Assembly: GCF_900110575.1 (NCBI RefSeq)
Contig: NZ_FOEF01000011.1
Span: 1 to 64,000, forward strand
Direction: 5' to 3'
From: Amycolatopsis saalfeldensis
GTDB lineage: Bacteria > Actinomycetota > Actinomycetes > Mycobacteriales > Pseudonocardiaceae
DNA: 64,000 bases
Below the pieces are notes generated by a model. That model searched no databases and was not told the origin of the DNA. It was given only the letters and a program-made list of their open reading frames with translations. The position numbers and the translations under genes are program-made. How positions within the stretch are numbered: the stretch's first letter is position 1; the number at the start of each line of letters is the position of its first letter. Positions 41,852 through 50,238 of the stretch are shown in pieces.

Positions 41852-41893
41852 CGGGTTTCGCGCCCCGAGCCGGCGGCGCTTCCGAATGCCCGC

Positions 41894-41948
41894 AGTGGTT
41901 TAGACCAACAGGCTTCACGAGCTTGACAAGCCTGTGGTCCAGTCCAAT
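41894..41948 (+). promoter_or_regulatory. Chitinase promoter with two DasR-like (dre) boxes
   Basis: AGTGGTTTAGACCAAC (41894-41909) closely follows the dre consensus AGTGGTCTAGACCACT for the GntR-family regulator DasR, and a weaker copy, TGTGGTCCAGTCCAAT, starts 39 bp later (41933-41948). Between them TTGACA (41923-41928) is a perfect -35 hexamer. The direct repeat flanking the promoter is the classical layout of actinomycete chitinase promoters. Confidence 0.8.
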
Positions 41949-41993
41949 TGTGGGTGAATCCGACCGGTCCCCACCGTTGCCGCTGGAGTGATC

Positions 41994-43736
41994 ATGCGTC
42001 TCAGACCCGCCTTGACCTTCCTGTCCCTCACCGCGACGGCCGTCGCCGCCGCCGGGCTCGTCGTCGCCGGCGCCGGTACCGCCCAGGCCGCGACCGCGCT
42101 CCCGGCCCATGTTTTCGCCCCCTATTTCGAGGCTTACAACGGCGACGACCCCGCCGCCCTCGCCCAGCAGTCGGGCGCGAAGTACCTGACGATGGCGTTT
42201 GTCCAGGCCGCCGCGAAGGGCTCGTGCACCGTCTACTGGGACGGTGACACGAGCACGCCGATCTCGCAGTCCACCTACGGCAGCTCGTTCGCGACCATCC
42301 GCGCCAACGGCGGCGACGTCATCCCGTCCTTCGGCGGGTATGCCGCGGACAACGGCGGCACGGAGATCGCCGACAGCTGCACGGACGTCAACCAGATCGC
42401 GGCCGCCTACGAAAACATGATCACCACTTACGACGTCAGCCGGCTCGATTTCGACGTCGAGGACAACTCCCTCACCAACACCGCGGGCATCGACCGCCGC
42501 AACAAGGCCATGAAACAGGTCGAGGACTGGGCCGCGGCCAACGGCCGGACCGTCCAGTTCTCCTACACCCTGCCGACCACTACCGGCGGGCTCGCCGACA
42601 GCGGCATGGCGGTGCTGCGCAACGCGGTCAGCAACGGCGCCCGGGTCGACGTCGTGAACATGATGACCTTCGACTACTACGACGGCGCGAGCCACGAGAT
42701 GGCCAACGACACCGAGTCCTCGGCGAACGGCCTGATCAGCGAGCTGGCCGGGCTGTATCCGGGCAAGACCCAAGCCCAGCTGTGGGCGATGGTCGGCATC
42801 ACCGAGATGGTGGGCGTCGACGACTACGGCCCCGCGGAGACCTTCACCACCGCGGACGCCACCACCGTCTACAACTGGGCGGTGTCGAAGGGCATCAACA
42901 CCCTTTCGTTCTGGGCGCTGCAACGCGACAACGGCAGCTGCCCCGGCAGCGCCGCGTCCGACACCTGCTCGGGGATCTCGCAGAGCACCTGGCAGTTCAG
43001 CCACACCTTCGCGCCGTTCAGCAGCGGTGGCAGCACACCGGCCAACGACTTCTCGGTCTCGCTGAGCCCGGCGTCGGGCTCGGTCAACGCCGGGGCTTCG
43101 CTCACCTCCAGCGTGCACACTGCGGTCACGGCCGGCTCGGCGCAGAGCGTGAGCCTGTCGGTCTCCGGCGCTCCGGCCGGCGTGACCGCGTCGGTGAGCC
43201 CGGCGTCCGTCACGGCGGGCGGCAACGCGACGCTCACCGTGTCGGCCGCCTCGTCCGCGGTCTCCGGCAGCTACCCGCTGACTGTCACGGGCACCGGCGC
43301 TTCGGGCAGCCACAGCGCGACGTACACGGTGACCGTGAACGGCACGGCGCCTTCCACCGGCATCACCAACGGCGACTTCGAGACCGGCGCGCTCACCCCG
43401 TGGACCGGCGATTCCGGTGACGCGGTGGTGTCAAGCCCGGCCCACGGCGGTTCGCACGCACTGAAGGTGAACGCGACGAGCAGCCAGACCGGTCAGGCAT
43501 CGCAGACCATTACGCTTTCGCCGAACCACGCGTACACCCTCAAGGCGTGGGTGCAGGGCAACTTCGCGTACATCGGCGTGACCGGCGGCGCGAGCGCGAC
43601 CACGTGGACGTCTTCGAGCGGGTGGACGCAGCAGTCCCTGCCGTTCACCACCGGATCCTCGGGCACGGTGACCGTGTCGGTGCACGGCTGGTACGCGCAG
43701 GGAACCGTTTACGCGGACGACTTTTCGATCTCCTGA
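41994..43736 (+). CDS. Secreted GH18 chitinase with C-terminal carbohydrate-binding module
   Basis: A 580-residue exported enzyme. A signal peptide (1-33, ending GTAQA) precedes a GH18 barrel with SFGG at 112-115 and the catalytic LDFDVED, in which Glu156 is the acid of the DxxDxDxE signature. The barrel ends near residue 340. A Ser/Gly linker and an immunoglobulin/FnIII-like domain (about 345-440) follow. Last is a beta-sandwich (NGDFETGALTPWTGDSG and GWYAQGTVYADDFSIS) of the CBM4/9-like type. ATG at 41994 is favoured by GGAG five bases upstream; a GTG lies six bases earlier. Regulation by a DasR-like protein is supported by the promoter. Confidence 0.93.
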   Translation: MRLRPALTFLSLTATAVAAAGLVVAGAGTAQAATALPAHVFAPYFEAYNGDDPAALAQQSGAKYLTMAFVQAAAKGSCTVYWDGDTSTPISQSTYGSSFATIRANGGDVIPSFGGYAADNGGTEIADSCTDVNQIAAAYENMITTYDVSRLDFDVEDNSLTNTAGIDRRNKAMKQVEDWAAANGRTVQFSYTLPTTTGGLADSGMAVLRNAVSNGARVDVVNMMTFDYYDGASHEMANDTESSANGLISELAGLYPGKTQAQLWAMVGITEMVGVDDYGPAETFTTADATTVYNWAVSKGINTLSFWALQRDNGSCPGSAASDTCSGISQSTWQFSHTFAPFSSGGSTPANDFSVSLSPASGSVNAGASLTSSVHTAVTAGSAQSVSLSVSGAPAGVTASVSPASVTAGGNATLTVSAASSAVSGSYPLTVTGTGASGSHSATYTVTVNGTAPSTGITNGDFETGALTPWTGDSGDAVVSSPAHGGSHALKVNATSSQTGQASQTITLSPNHAYTLKAWVQGNFAYIGVTGGASATTWTSSSGWTQQSLPFTTGSSGTVTVSVHGWYAQGTVYADDFSIS

Positions 43737-43766
43737 GCACGATCACGCCGGCCGCGTAGCCGGCGC

Positions 43767-43796
43767 GGGCCCGGCCGAGAAGACTCGGCCGGGCCC
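43767..43796. terminator. Bidirectional hairpin terminator
   Basis: GGGCCCGGCCGAG (43767-43779) pairs perfectly with CTCGGCCGGGCCC (43784-43796) around an AAGA loop, a 13-bp GC-rich stem between the stops of the convergent chitinase and MarR genes. It can end transcription from both sides, though no U-tract follows. Confidence 0.82.
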
Positions 43797-43813
43797 TTCG
43801 TGTACCGGTGGCC

Positions 43814-44290
43814 TCAGTCGAGGGAGTCCGGGTCGATCGCGCGCATGATGCGGCCGCCGATCTCACGCAGCTGCCGGGCCTGGGTTCTGGTCAGCGGGTC
43901 GAAGACCAGGCGGCGGACCTCCTCGACATGGCCGGGCGCGGCCTCGGCCCCCTTGGCCCGGCCCGCGTCGGTGAGCGTCGCCAGGGTGGCGCGGCCGTCG
44001 TCCGGATCGGGAGTGCGCTGCACCCAGCCGCGCTGCTCGAGCCGGGCGACCACCTGGGACAGGCGCGGCAGCGAGCCCTCGGTCAGCGTCGCCAGCACGC
44101 TCATGCGCAAGGTGCCGTCCGGGACCTGGGACAGCTTGGCCAGCACCTGGTACTCGAAGTGGCTGATCCCGGCGTCGCGGCGCAGTTGCGCGTCGAGCGC
44201 GGCCGGCAGCCTGATCAGCGTGCCGGCCAGGGCGATCCAGGCCTGCTCTTCCTCGGCGTCGAGCCAGCGCGGCTCCGGTGGCACGTCCAT
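43814..44290 (-). CDS. MarR family transcriptional regulator
   Basis: A 158-residue MarR protein: QLRRDAGISHFEYQVLAKLSQ, SLPRLSQVVARLEQRGWVQR (recognition helix) and DPDDGRA (wing). ATG at 44290 is chosen since the extra upstream residues enter the operator region and the paralogue at 37613 starts at the equivalent place. Most positions are shared with that paralogue, especially the C-terminal APGHVEEVRRL(I/V)FDPL. It is divergent from the Tat-exported SnoaL-like gene and probably controls it and the nitroreductase behind it. Confidence 0.9.
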   Translation of the reverse strand: MDVPPEPRWLDAEEEQAWIALAGTLIRLPAALDAQLRRDAGISHFEYQVLAKLSQVPDGTLRMSVLATLTEGSLPRLSQVVARLEQRGWVQRTPDPDDGRATLATLTDAGRAKGAEAAPGHVEEVRRLVFDPLTRTQARQLREIGGRIMRAIDPDSLD

Positions 44291-44301
44291 GTGTCCAAGA
44301 T

Positions 44302-44384
44302 AGCTTAAAAGCTGAACCAAATCATCAGCTCGATTTACTTGCACCTTGAAGCAACTTCGGGTTATGGTCTGTTAAGGCTTTAAC
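44302..44384. promoter_or_regulatory. Dyads in the marR/SnoaL gap
   Basis: AGCTTAAAAGCT (44302-44313) is a dyad 11 bases upstream of the MarR start, and GTTAAGGCTTTAAC (44371-44384) is a second, 46 bases before the SnoaL-like gene start. Both are plausible operators; their sequences differ from the ATGACTT sites next to the paralogous MarR gene. Confidence 0.5.
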
Positions 44385-44430
44385 CAATGCACTGTCCATT
44401 CAGGACCCATCGACAGGAGAGGCACCGCAC

Positions 44431-45441
44431 ATGGACCAGCAAGGTATGTCGCGGCGGACAATGCTCCGCACCGGAGCCGTGGCCGGGGCGGTCACAGTGG
44501 CGGCTCTCGGCGCCACCGGAATGTTCACCGCCGGAACAGCGCGGGCGGCCACCACCACCGGCGGGACGCTCCCGTACCCATCCGGTGTCACGGACACCTC
44601 GCACTGCACGCCCGAAGTCGCCGCGATCTTCCGTGACGTCTTCAGCGCCAAGAGCCGGCACGACGCCGCTGGCTTCCTTTCGCACTTCTCCACGGCGAAG
44701 ACCGTCTACATCGACGCCAGCCTGGGCGTCGCCATGTCCAGCTGGCAGGACCTGAGCACCTTCTTCACTCCCTTCTTCGCGACCCTGCCCGCCGCCGCGC
44801 TCTCCTACCCGCTGCGCATCGTCGGCGACGCGTGCAGCGCCGCGATCGAGTTCATGGACACGCCCGAGTTCTTCCAGCAGGAGATCCGCGCCCTGTCCAC
44901 CGTCACCTTCGACCGTGACCACAAAATCGTCCGCTGGGTCGACTTCTGGGACGGCCGCGGCTCGCTCAAGCCGAACACCATCGGCAGCGCTTATCCCCCC
45001 GACTTCAGCGATTCGGTCACCAACGCGAGCCCCGCCGTCGTCAAGGCCGCCCGGGCGCTCCAGGCCGCGTTCGCGGCAGGCAACGCCGCCGCGGCCGTCT
45101 CCCTCATGTCCGACGAGGTGGTCCACGAGGACCTGGCCACGCACACCCGTCTCCGCGGCAAACCCCAGGCCCAGCGCTACTACACGCGGGCGCTCGGCAA
45201 GCTCCCGTACGGCCCGGGTGCCGCGGTGGTCCACGTCGTGGGCAGCGGCCAGGGCGGCGGTTACGAGTGGTCGGCGGCGCCCGTCGCCGCCCCGATGCGC
45301 CGCGGCCACACCGCCATCGAACTCGACCAAGCCGGAAAGATCAGCCGCCTTTCCGCCATCTACGACGCGAGCCTCTTCAGCGACGCCGCCTACCAGTCGC
45401 TCGTCGGCCTCGCCGCCGAAGCACCCCTGACCACCGCCTGA
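44431..45441 (+). CDS. Tat-exported protein with two SnoaL/NTF2-like domains
   Basis: A 336-residue protein with a twin-arginine signal (SRRTMLR, hydrophobic region, cleavage near TARA at 36-39). Two consecutive NTF2-like cone domains follow, roughly 60-185 (AIFRDVFSAKSRHDAAGFLSHF...WVDFWDGRG) and 200-325 (AARALQAAFAAGNAAAAVSLMSDEVVHED...SAIYDASLF). Such folds act as small enzymes (polyketide cyclase, dehydratase) or ligand-binding proteins; Tat export suggests it is folded, perhaps with ligand, in the cytoplasm. It is 20 bp upstream of the nitroreductase gene and faces the MarR regulator. Confidence 0.82.
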   Translation: MDQQGMSRRTMLRTGAVAGAVTVAALGATGMFTAGTARAATTTGGTLPYPSGVTDTSHCTPEVAAIFRDVFSAKSRHDAAGFLSHFSTAKTVYIDASLGVAMSSWQDLSTFFTPFFATLPAAALSYPLRIVGDACSAAIEFMDTPEFFQQEIRALSTVTFDRDHKIVRWVDFWDGRGSLKPNTIGSAYPPDFSDSVTNASPAVVKAARALQAAFAAGNAAAAVSLMSDEVVHEDLATHTRLRGKPQAQRYYTRALGKLPYGPGAAVVHVVGSGQGGGYEWSAAPVAAPMRRGHTAIELDQAGKISRLSAIYDASLFSDAAYQSLVGLAAEAPLTTA

Positions 45442-45461
45442 CCGAGAACGGGAAACGAACG

Positions 45462-46058
45462 ATGACCGAGCACTTCGCCCTGGACAAGACCGCGCAGGAT
45501 CTCCTGTTCCGCGACGCCCGCACCTCGAACGCCTTCACCGACGAGCCGGTGAGCGACGAGCAAGTGAGCGCGATCTACGACCTGATCAAGTACGCCCCGA
45601 CCGCGTTCAACTCCCAGCCGCTGCGCATACTGCTGGTGCGTTCGCCCGAGGCCCGCGCGCGCTTGGTCAAGCATCTGTGGGACGGCAACAAGGAGAAGAC
45701 CGCCAGTGCTCCGCTGGTCGCGGTGCTCGCCTACGACCCGGAGTTCCACGAGCACCTGCCCGCCCAGCTGCCGCACTTCCCCGGCGCGCAGGATCTGTTC
45801 AAGGGCAAGGAAAGCCGCTTCGCCGAAGCATCCATCAGCGCCGGCCTGCAGATCGGCTACTTCATCCTCGGCGTGCGCGCCGCCGGCCTGGCCGCCGGGC
45901 CGATGACCGGTTTGCTGGCCGAGGCCGTCGACCAGGAGTTCTTCGCGGAGAGCGGTTACCAGACGCTCGTGGTGGTCAACATCGGCAAACCCGGTGCGGA
46001 CGCCTGGTTCCCGCGCGGCCCGCGCCTCGAGCAGGACCTCGTCGTCGCCACGGTCTGA
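45462..46058 (+). CDS. Nitroreductase family protein (RutE/HadB-like)
   Basis: A 198-residue FMN oxidoreductase of the nitroreductase family, of the RutE/HadB type: DARTSNAFTDEPVSDEQVSAIYDLIKYAPTAFNSQPLR holds the FMN phosphate-binding arginine and the AP(T)AFN(S)QP motif; ASISAGLQIGYFILGVRAAGLAAGPMTG is the second half. ATG at 45462 follows a weak GGGAAACGAACG site. RutE relatives reduce malonic semialdehyde; others reduce nitro compounds or quinones. It is cotranscribed with the SnoaL-like gene, so a role in detoxifying an aromatic or quinone compound sensed by MarR is likely. Confidence 0.87.
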   Translation: MTEHFALDKTAQDLLFRDARTSNAFTDEPVSDEQVSAIYDLIKYAPTAFNSQPLRILLVRSPEARARLVKHLWDGNKEKTASAPLVAVLAYDPEFHEHLPAQLPHFPGAQDLFKGKESRFAEASISAGLQIGYFILGVRAAGLAAGPMTGLLAEAVDQEFFAESGYQTLVVVNIGKPGADAWFPRGPRLEQDLVVATV

Positions 46059-46067
46059 TCAAGGGCG

Positions 46068-47285
46068 TCAGAAGCGCACAGCCAAGCTGTCCAGGTGGTG
46101 GCCGAGCGGCATGACCGGGCGCCAGTCCGGCGTCTCGTAATCGGCCCGGAGGTCGGGGTGGCGCTCCAGCACCGTGCGAAGGCATTCGTCGGTCTCCACG
46201 CGGGCCAGCGCCGCGCCGAGGCAGTACGTCGCGCCCATGCTGAAACCCATGTGGTGATTGGGTTTGCGGGTGATGTCGAACCGGTCCGGCTCGGCGAACA
46301 CCTCGGGGTCGCGGTTGCTCGCGCTCAACCCGAGGTAGAAGCGATCCCCGGCCGGGAAGGTGTGCCCGGCGATCTCCACCGGCTCCGCGCTGACGCGGGA
46401 GATCACGCCGGCCGGGCCGTCGCAGCGCATCATCTCCTCGACGGCCGACGGCATCAGCTCGGGGCGGGACTTCAGCAGCGCCAGCTGATCCGGGTTCTCG
46501 AACAGCAGCACCAGGCCGTTGGCGATCAGGTTCGCCGTGGTCTCGTGCCCGGCGAACAGCAGCAGCAGGCAGTTCGCGACGATCTCGTCCTCGGTGACCT
46601 TGCCGTCCCGCTCGGCCTCGACGAACATCGTCAGCAGGTCGTCGCGGGGCTCCGCGCGCCGATCGGCCACCAGCACCCGCAGGTAGTCCTGCATCTCCAG
46701 CACACTGCGCTGGCTCGCCCGGAGCTTGTCGGCGTCCGCGATGAGGAAGATCGACAGGATGTCCCGCGACCAGGCCTGCAACCGCTCGCGGTCGGTGATG
46801 GGCATGCCGAGCATCTCGGCGATGATGTTGGCGGGCAACGGATAGGCCAGGTCTTCGACCACGTCCATCTTCCCGGCGGCCGCCACGTTGTCGAGCAGCT
46901 CGTCGGTGAACTCGCGCACGCGCGGGCGCAGGCCGTTCACCATCGCCGGGGTGAAGTACCGCTTCAGCAGGTGCTGGAACCGGACGTGGTCCGCTTCGTT
47001 GGTGTGGCCCATCCAGAGCTCGACCGATTTGCGCATCGGCATCAGCTCCGCCTGCTCGGCCGGGGTCAGCTGGTCGAGGCCCTGCGTCAGGTTGCCGGAG
47101 ACGAGCCGCGGGTCCCGCAGCGCCGCGACGACGTCGGCGTGCCGGGTGAGGAGGTACGCGCCGAGTTCCGGGACCCAGCAAACCGGGCTCTCCGCCCGGA
47201 TCCGGTGCAGCAACGGCGTCGGATCGCTCTGCGCCTCCGCGCTGAACAGGTCATAGGACGGGAGCGTCACGGCCGGCGTCGTCAT
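46068..47285 (-). CDS. Cytochrome P450
   Basis: A 405-residue bacterial class I P450. The I-helix oxygen motif AGHETT is at 245-250, the K-helix ExxR is Glu284-Arg287 and the haem-thiolate cysteine is Cys355 in FSMGATYCLG. The usual FGxGxHxCxG signature is altered: Ser349 replaces the second-position glycine and Thr353 stands where His or Arg normally contacts a haem propionate. Length and start (ATG 47285) are normal. No ferredoxin or reductase is adjacent. It lies 32 bp downstream of the ESX-type genes on the same strand and only 9 bp from the convergent nitroreductase. Substrate unknown. Confidence 0.93.
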   Translation of the reverse strand: MTTPAVTLPSYDLFSAEAQSDPTPLLHRIRAESPVCWVPELGAYLLTRHADVVAALRDPRLVSGNLTQGLDQLTPAEQAELMPMRKSVELWMGHTNEADHVRFQHLLKRYFTPAMVNGLRPRVREFTDELLDNVAAAGKMDVVEDLAYPLPANIIAEMLGMPITDRERLQAWSRDILSIFLIADADKLRASQRSVLEMQDYLRVLVADRRAEPRDDLLTMFVEAERDGKVTEDEIVANCLLLLFAGHETTANLIANGLVLLFENPDQLALLKSRPELMPSAVEEMMRCDGPAGVISRVSAEPVEIAGHTFPAGDRFYLGLSASNRDPEVFAEPDRFDITRKPNHHMGFSMGATYCLGAALARVETDECLRTVLERHPDLRADYETPDWRPVMPLGHHLDSLAVRF

Positions 47286-47317
47286 ATCCCCGAGTCTGCC
47301 AGAAAACCAAGGCGAGG

Positions 47318-48868
47318 CTACGGGGCCGGACTCGGCACCAGTTCGAGCTCCCCGTCCTCGGACATCCGCCAAGTCATCTTGACCGGCTCTGCCTTCTTTT
47401 CGTCTTCCGGTTCCCTTTCTTCCCGCTGTGGCAAGGCCGCCGGCTTCGGTTCGACCGGCGCCGGACGGCGAGGCGGCACGATCTCGTCGACGTCGTCCTC
47501 GGGGTCCAGTGGCGTGTCGATCACCGCGGGCAGCACCGGTTCGTCGGGATCGAACAGGCCCTCCGTCCCTCGCAACCAGGCCGGGCTCGTGTGTTCCTTG
47601 TCTTCGGCTCGCTTACCGCCGGCGCCCAGCTGGCCGCCGATCATCCCGCCGCCGGTCGCCCCGCTCGCGGACGTCTTGGCCGCGCTGGTGCCGCCCGTCG
47701 AACGGCCGCTGTTGCCGGGCAGGCCGACGATCGGACCACGGCCGGTGATGCCGGAAGGCGTTTGGTCACCGGCGAGGGACGGCACCAGCCCGCTCGACTT
47801 CGGGACGGCCACGGGCGCCGAAGAGACGGAAGTGCTGCCCGGGCTTGCTGTGACCGGGAAACTGGCTGGGGAACTGGAAGTGCCGACGCCCAGCCCGGTC
47901 CCTGCGGACGTGTGGGCCGCCGACCCGGTGGACCCGCTCTTCGTGGCCTGGCCGGCCGCTGTCTGGTCGGATGCTGTCTGGTCACCCGTGGTCTGGCCGG
48001 ACGAGGTCTGGTCGGCCGAAGTCTGCGCCGAAGTGCTCGCCGTGGCATCGGCCGAGCCGGTTCCGGAGGACCCGCCGGTGCCCGGATCGGAGGTCTGCTG
48101 CTTGCCGTCCGGGGCGGGCCCGTCGGCCCGGGAGCGCAGGGCCCGCTCGACCGCCTCGATCGCCGACACCACCTTGTCGACGAGCCCCTTGAGGTTCTGC
48201 CCGCTGGACAGCAGCGCCCGCATCCGCGCGAGGATCCGCTGCGCGTACGACTCGGCGATCCGCACGCACTGGGGGATCGCCGCCGCCATGCTGGCGCCGT
48301 GGGTCGCTCCGGCCTGTGCCCGGGCCGTGGTCAGGATCGGCAGCATTTCCGCGACCGCGTCGGTGATGTCCTGGCGAACCCCGCGCGCCGTTCGCGCCAC
48401 TGCTCCGCCCGCACCGGAAATCGCGCTGCCCACTGCGGCGGCCGCCTGGCCGATGGCCGCGATCCCGTCCGCGTAGTCCGCGCCGGCCGTCCGGTACGCG
48501 TCGGCGGCGTCACCGGACCAGTCGGTGGTCTCCCCGCGGACGGCCGCCCGGTACGACCCGGCCAGCGTCGCCAGTTCGTCCCCGGTCCCGCTCGAGTCCC
48601 GCGCCGCCGAGGTCACCGAACCCGAGTTGCCGGCCAGCTGGTTCAGCGGATCCTCGAGGAACGACACCAGCTGCCGGACGGCGCCGAAGCCGGCGGCGGA
48701 GAGAGCGGACAGCGGGCTGTCCGTCGCGTCGAGCCGGCCCAGATCACCGCTCCAGGACCCCAGGTCGCCCACGGCCCAGCCCGGTCCCCGTGCCGCGGCG
48801 CCGATCGACGTCAGCTCGGCGAGCAGTCCCCCGGCCGCACTGTCCGAGGTCGTTTCCGCGGCGGTCAT
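47318..48868 (-). CDS. Large WXG/PPE-like ESX-cluster protein with disordered C-terminus
   Basis: A 516-residue protein starting at ATG 48868 (GGGAGGA site). Residues 1-270 are helical with a WXG-type turn, TTDWSGDAADAYRTAGADYADGIAAIG, as in long WXG100/PPE-like type VII substrates. Residues 275-430 are Ser/Thr/Ala/Gly/Gln-rich and repetitive (SGQTTGDQTASDQTA). The last 70 residues are acidic and Pro-rich, ending in a short WRMSEDGELELV strand. It is the distal gene of the five-gene cluster. No ATPase (EccC) or membrane ESX component is present in the window, so the secretion machine must be encoded elsewhere if it is secreted. Confidence 0.72.
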   Translation of the reverse strand: MTAAETTSDSAAGGLLAELTSIGAAARGPGWAVGDLGSWSGDLGRLDATDSPLSALSAAGFGAVRQLVSFLEDPLNQLAGNSGSVTSAARDSSGTGDELATLAGSYRAAVRGETTDWSGDAADAYRTAGADYADGIAAIGQAAAAVGSAISGAGGAVARTARGVRQDITDAVAEMLPILTTARAQAGATHGASMAAAIPQCVRIAESYAQRILARMRALLSSGQNLKGLVDKVVSAIEAVERALRSRADGPAPDGKQQTSDPGTGGSSGTGSADATASTSAQTSADQTSSGQTTGDQTASDQTAAGQATKSGSTGSAAHTSAGTGLGVGTSSSPASFPVTASPGSTSVSSAPVAVPKSSGLVPSLAGDQTPSGITGRGPIVGLPGNSGRSTGGTSAAKTSASGATGGGMIGGQLGAGGKRAEDKEHTSPAWLRGTEGLFDPDEPVLPAVIDTPLDPEDDVDEIVPPRRPAPVEPKPAALPQREEREPEDEKKAEPVKMTWRMSEDGELELVPSPAP

Positions 48869-48882
48869 CGCACGTCCTCCCG

Positions 48883-49590
48883 TCAGCCCTTGCCGGGTAT
48901 CGGGCTCGTCGGAGTCCAGAACTCCGAGGAGCCCATCTTCGAACCGGGCGCGGCGATGGCCGAGAACAACGCGGCCTGGCCGATGAAACTCATGGCGCTC
49001 TGCTTGTACTGCCCGTACTGGGCGACCGATTGGCTGATCAGCGTCTCGACCCCGCTGACGAAGCTGTTGAGCGCGTTCCACAACTCGTCGACCACGGCGA
49101 CGTCCAGCACCTCACCCACGACGGGAATCCAGCTGAGACCCGCGCCGGCGGCGGCTTTCACCAATGCGTTCGCGCAGTCCTTCATGTCGTTGATCGCGTT
49201 CGCGTAGGTCGTGTAGACCTGCCCGGCGCAGGTCGCGAGCGCGACGCCCATCTGCGTCATCACGCCCTGGTCTTTTCCCAGCACCGTGAGCACATTGCCG
49301 TTGAACGTGTCGAACTGGGTTTTCGCGTCTCCGGTCCAGTCGCCGGACAGGTTGTTCGTGGCTTCCTGGATGGTGTAGATCTCGTTGCCCAGCGTCGTGT
49401 ACGCCGACCAGGTCTTCCCCAGTGCCCACACCTTGTCGGCGTCGCCGAACAACTGGTTCTTGATCAGGTTGAGGGTGTCGATCGCATTCTGGTCACCGAT
49501 CAGCGGAAGCCCGGCCCAGTCCCGGATCGTCTTGTCGTTCTCATCGGGATAAGCCGGTTTTCCCGGCGGTGCGCCGACAGGGGATGTCAT
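48883..49590 (-). CDS. WXG100-superfamily-like protein
   Basis: A 235-residue protein with a helical hairpin around NLSGDWTGDAKTQFDTFNGNV (W-T-G turn near residues 85-87), followed by a second helical pair with a Gly/Ala-rich segment (AAAGAGLSWIPVVGEVLDVAVVDELW). That is longer than a classic 100-residue WXG protein but typical of ESX-cluster proteins in actinomycetes. No signal peptide. The gap to the following gene is 14 bp. Probably a type VII secretion substrate or partner of the other two WXG-type proteins. Confidence 0.72.
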   Translation of the reverse strand: MTSPVGAPPGKPAYPDENDKTIRDWAGLPLIGDQNAIDTLNLIKNQLFGDADKVWALGKTWSAYTTLGNEIYTIQEATNNLSGDWTGDAKTQFDTFNGNVLTVLGKDQGVMTQMGVALATCAGQVYTTYANAINDMKDCANALVKAAAGAGLSWIPVVGEVLDVAVVDELWNALNSFVSGVETLISQSVAQYGQYKQSAMSFIGQAALFSAIAAPGSKMGSSEFWTPTSPIPGKG

Positions 49591-49624
49591 CGGGGAATTT
49601 CCTCGCAGTCGAACGGGAATCGGG

Positions 49625-49939
49625 TCAGTGGGCCATCTTGTTCAGGCCGTCGGTCGAAGCGTCTTCGATGCTCTGGTAATGCTCGGCCGCGGCGTCCAGC
49701 CCCTTGCTGGCTGCCTGCAGATTCGTCACGCTGGTCTGCACCTTGCCGATGATGGTCTGCACCGCGGTGTTGTAATCGCCGATCACGTTGGCCTGCCTGC
49801 CGATGACCCCGAGATCGCCGTTGCCGAGGTGCCAGCCCTCCAGGTCCTTCAGCAGCCGGACCCACTGGTCCGAGGCGTCCTGGTAGGCCTTCGCGACCTT
49901 CCCCAGCGCCTGCACGTCGACCGAAAATCCGTTGGTCAT
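49625..49939 (-). CDS. WXG100-like small protein
   Basis: A 104-residue helical-hairpin protein of the size of EsxA/EsxB. The first helix (VDVQALGKVAKAYQDASDQWVRLLKDL) leads to a turn GWHLGNGD where the WxG motif would lie, then a second long helix (AVQTIIGKVQTSVTNLQAASKGLDAAAEHYQ). ATG at 49939 overlaps the stop of the preceding YbaB-like gene. Probably forms a heterodimer with a neighbouring WXG protein and is secreted through an ESX system encoded elsewhere. Confidence 0.72.
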   Translation of the reverse strand: MTNGFSVDVQALGKVAKAYQDASDQWVRLLKDLEGWHLGNGDLGVIGRQANVIGDYNTAVQTIIGKVQTSVTNLQAASKGLDAAAEHYQSIEDASTDGLNKMAH

Positions 49940-50238
49940 CGAGTACTCCCGTTCCCGGCGGCCGACGCGAGCCGGCTCGCTCTGGCTTGCTGTTCGGCCT
50001 GCCGGATGGCCCGGGTGATCTCGGCGGCCAGCTTCTCGGCGCCGACCATCCAAGGGGCCTTCGCGCTGACGTCCACGGACACCAGCGCGCCGGCCCCGGT
50101 CACCGTCACGGTGCCGAGGCCGGTGCCGATCGGCACCGTCAACCGCGCTTGGATCGCTTCCCTGACGGCGGCCTTCGTGCGGTGCAGGTCCGCCTCGATC
50201 TCCTGGACGTGGGCGTACAACTGGTCATTGGCCTTCAC
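49936..50238 (-). CDS. YbaB/EbfC-like nucleoid-associated family protein
   Basis: A 100-residue protein of the YbaB/EbfC fold: a helix (YAHVQEIEADLHRTKAAVREAIQ), two to three strands (GTVTVTGAGALVSVDVSAKA) and a C-terminal helix (AAEITRAIRQAEQQARA). The GTG start overlaps the stop of the first YbaB-like gene (GTGA), and its own stop overlaps the WXG gene start. Such divergent YbaB-like proteins are regularly found in pairs at the head of actinobacterial ESX-type gene clusters; whether they bind DNA or act as chaperones for the WXG proteins is unknown. Confidence 0.75.
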   Translation of the reverse strand: MKANDQLYAHVQEIEADLHRTKAAVREAIQARLTVPIGTGLGTVTVTGAGALVSVDVSAKAPWMVGAEKLAAEITRAIRQAEQQARASRLASAAGNGSTR

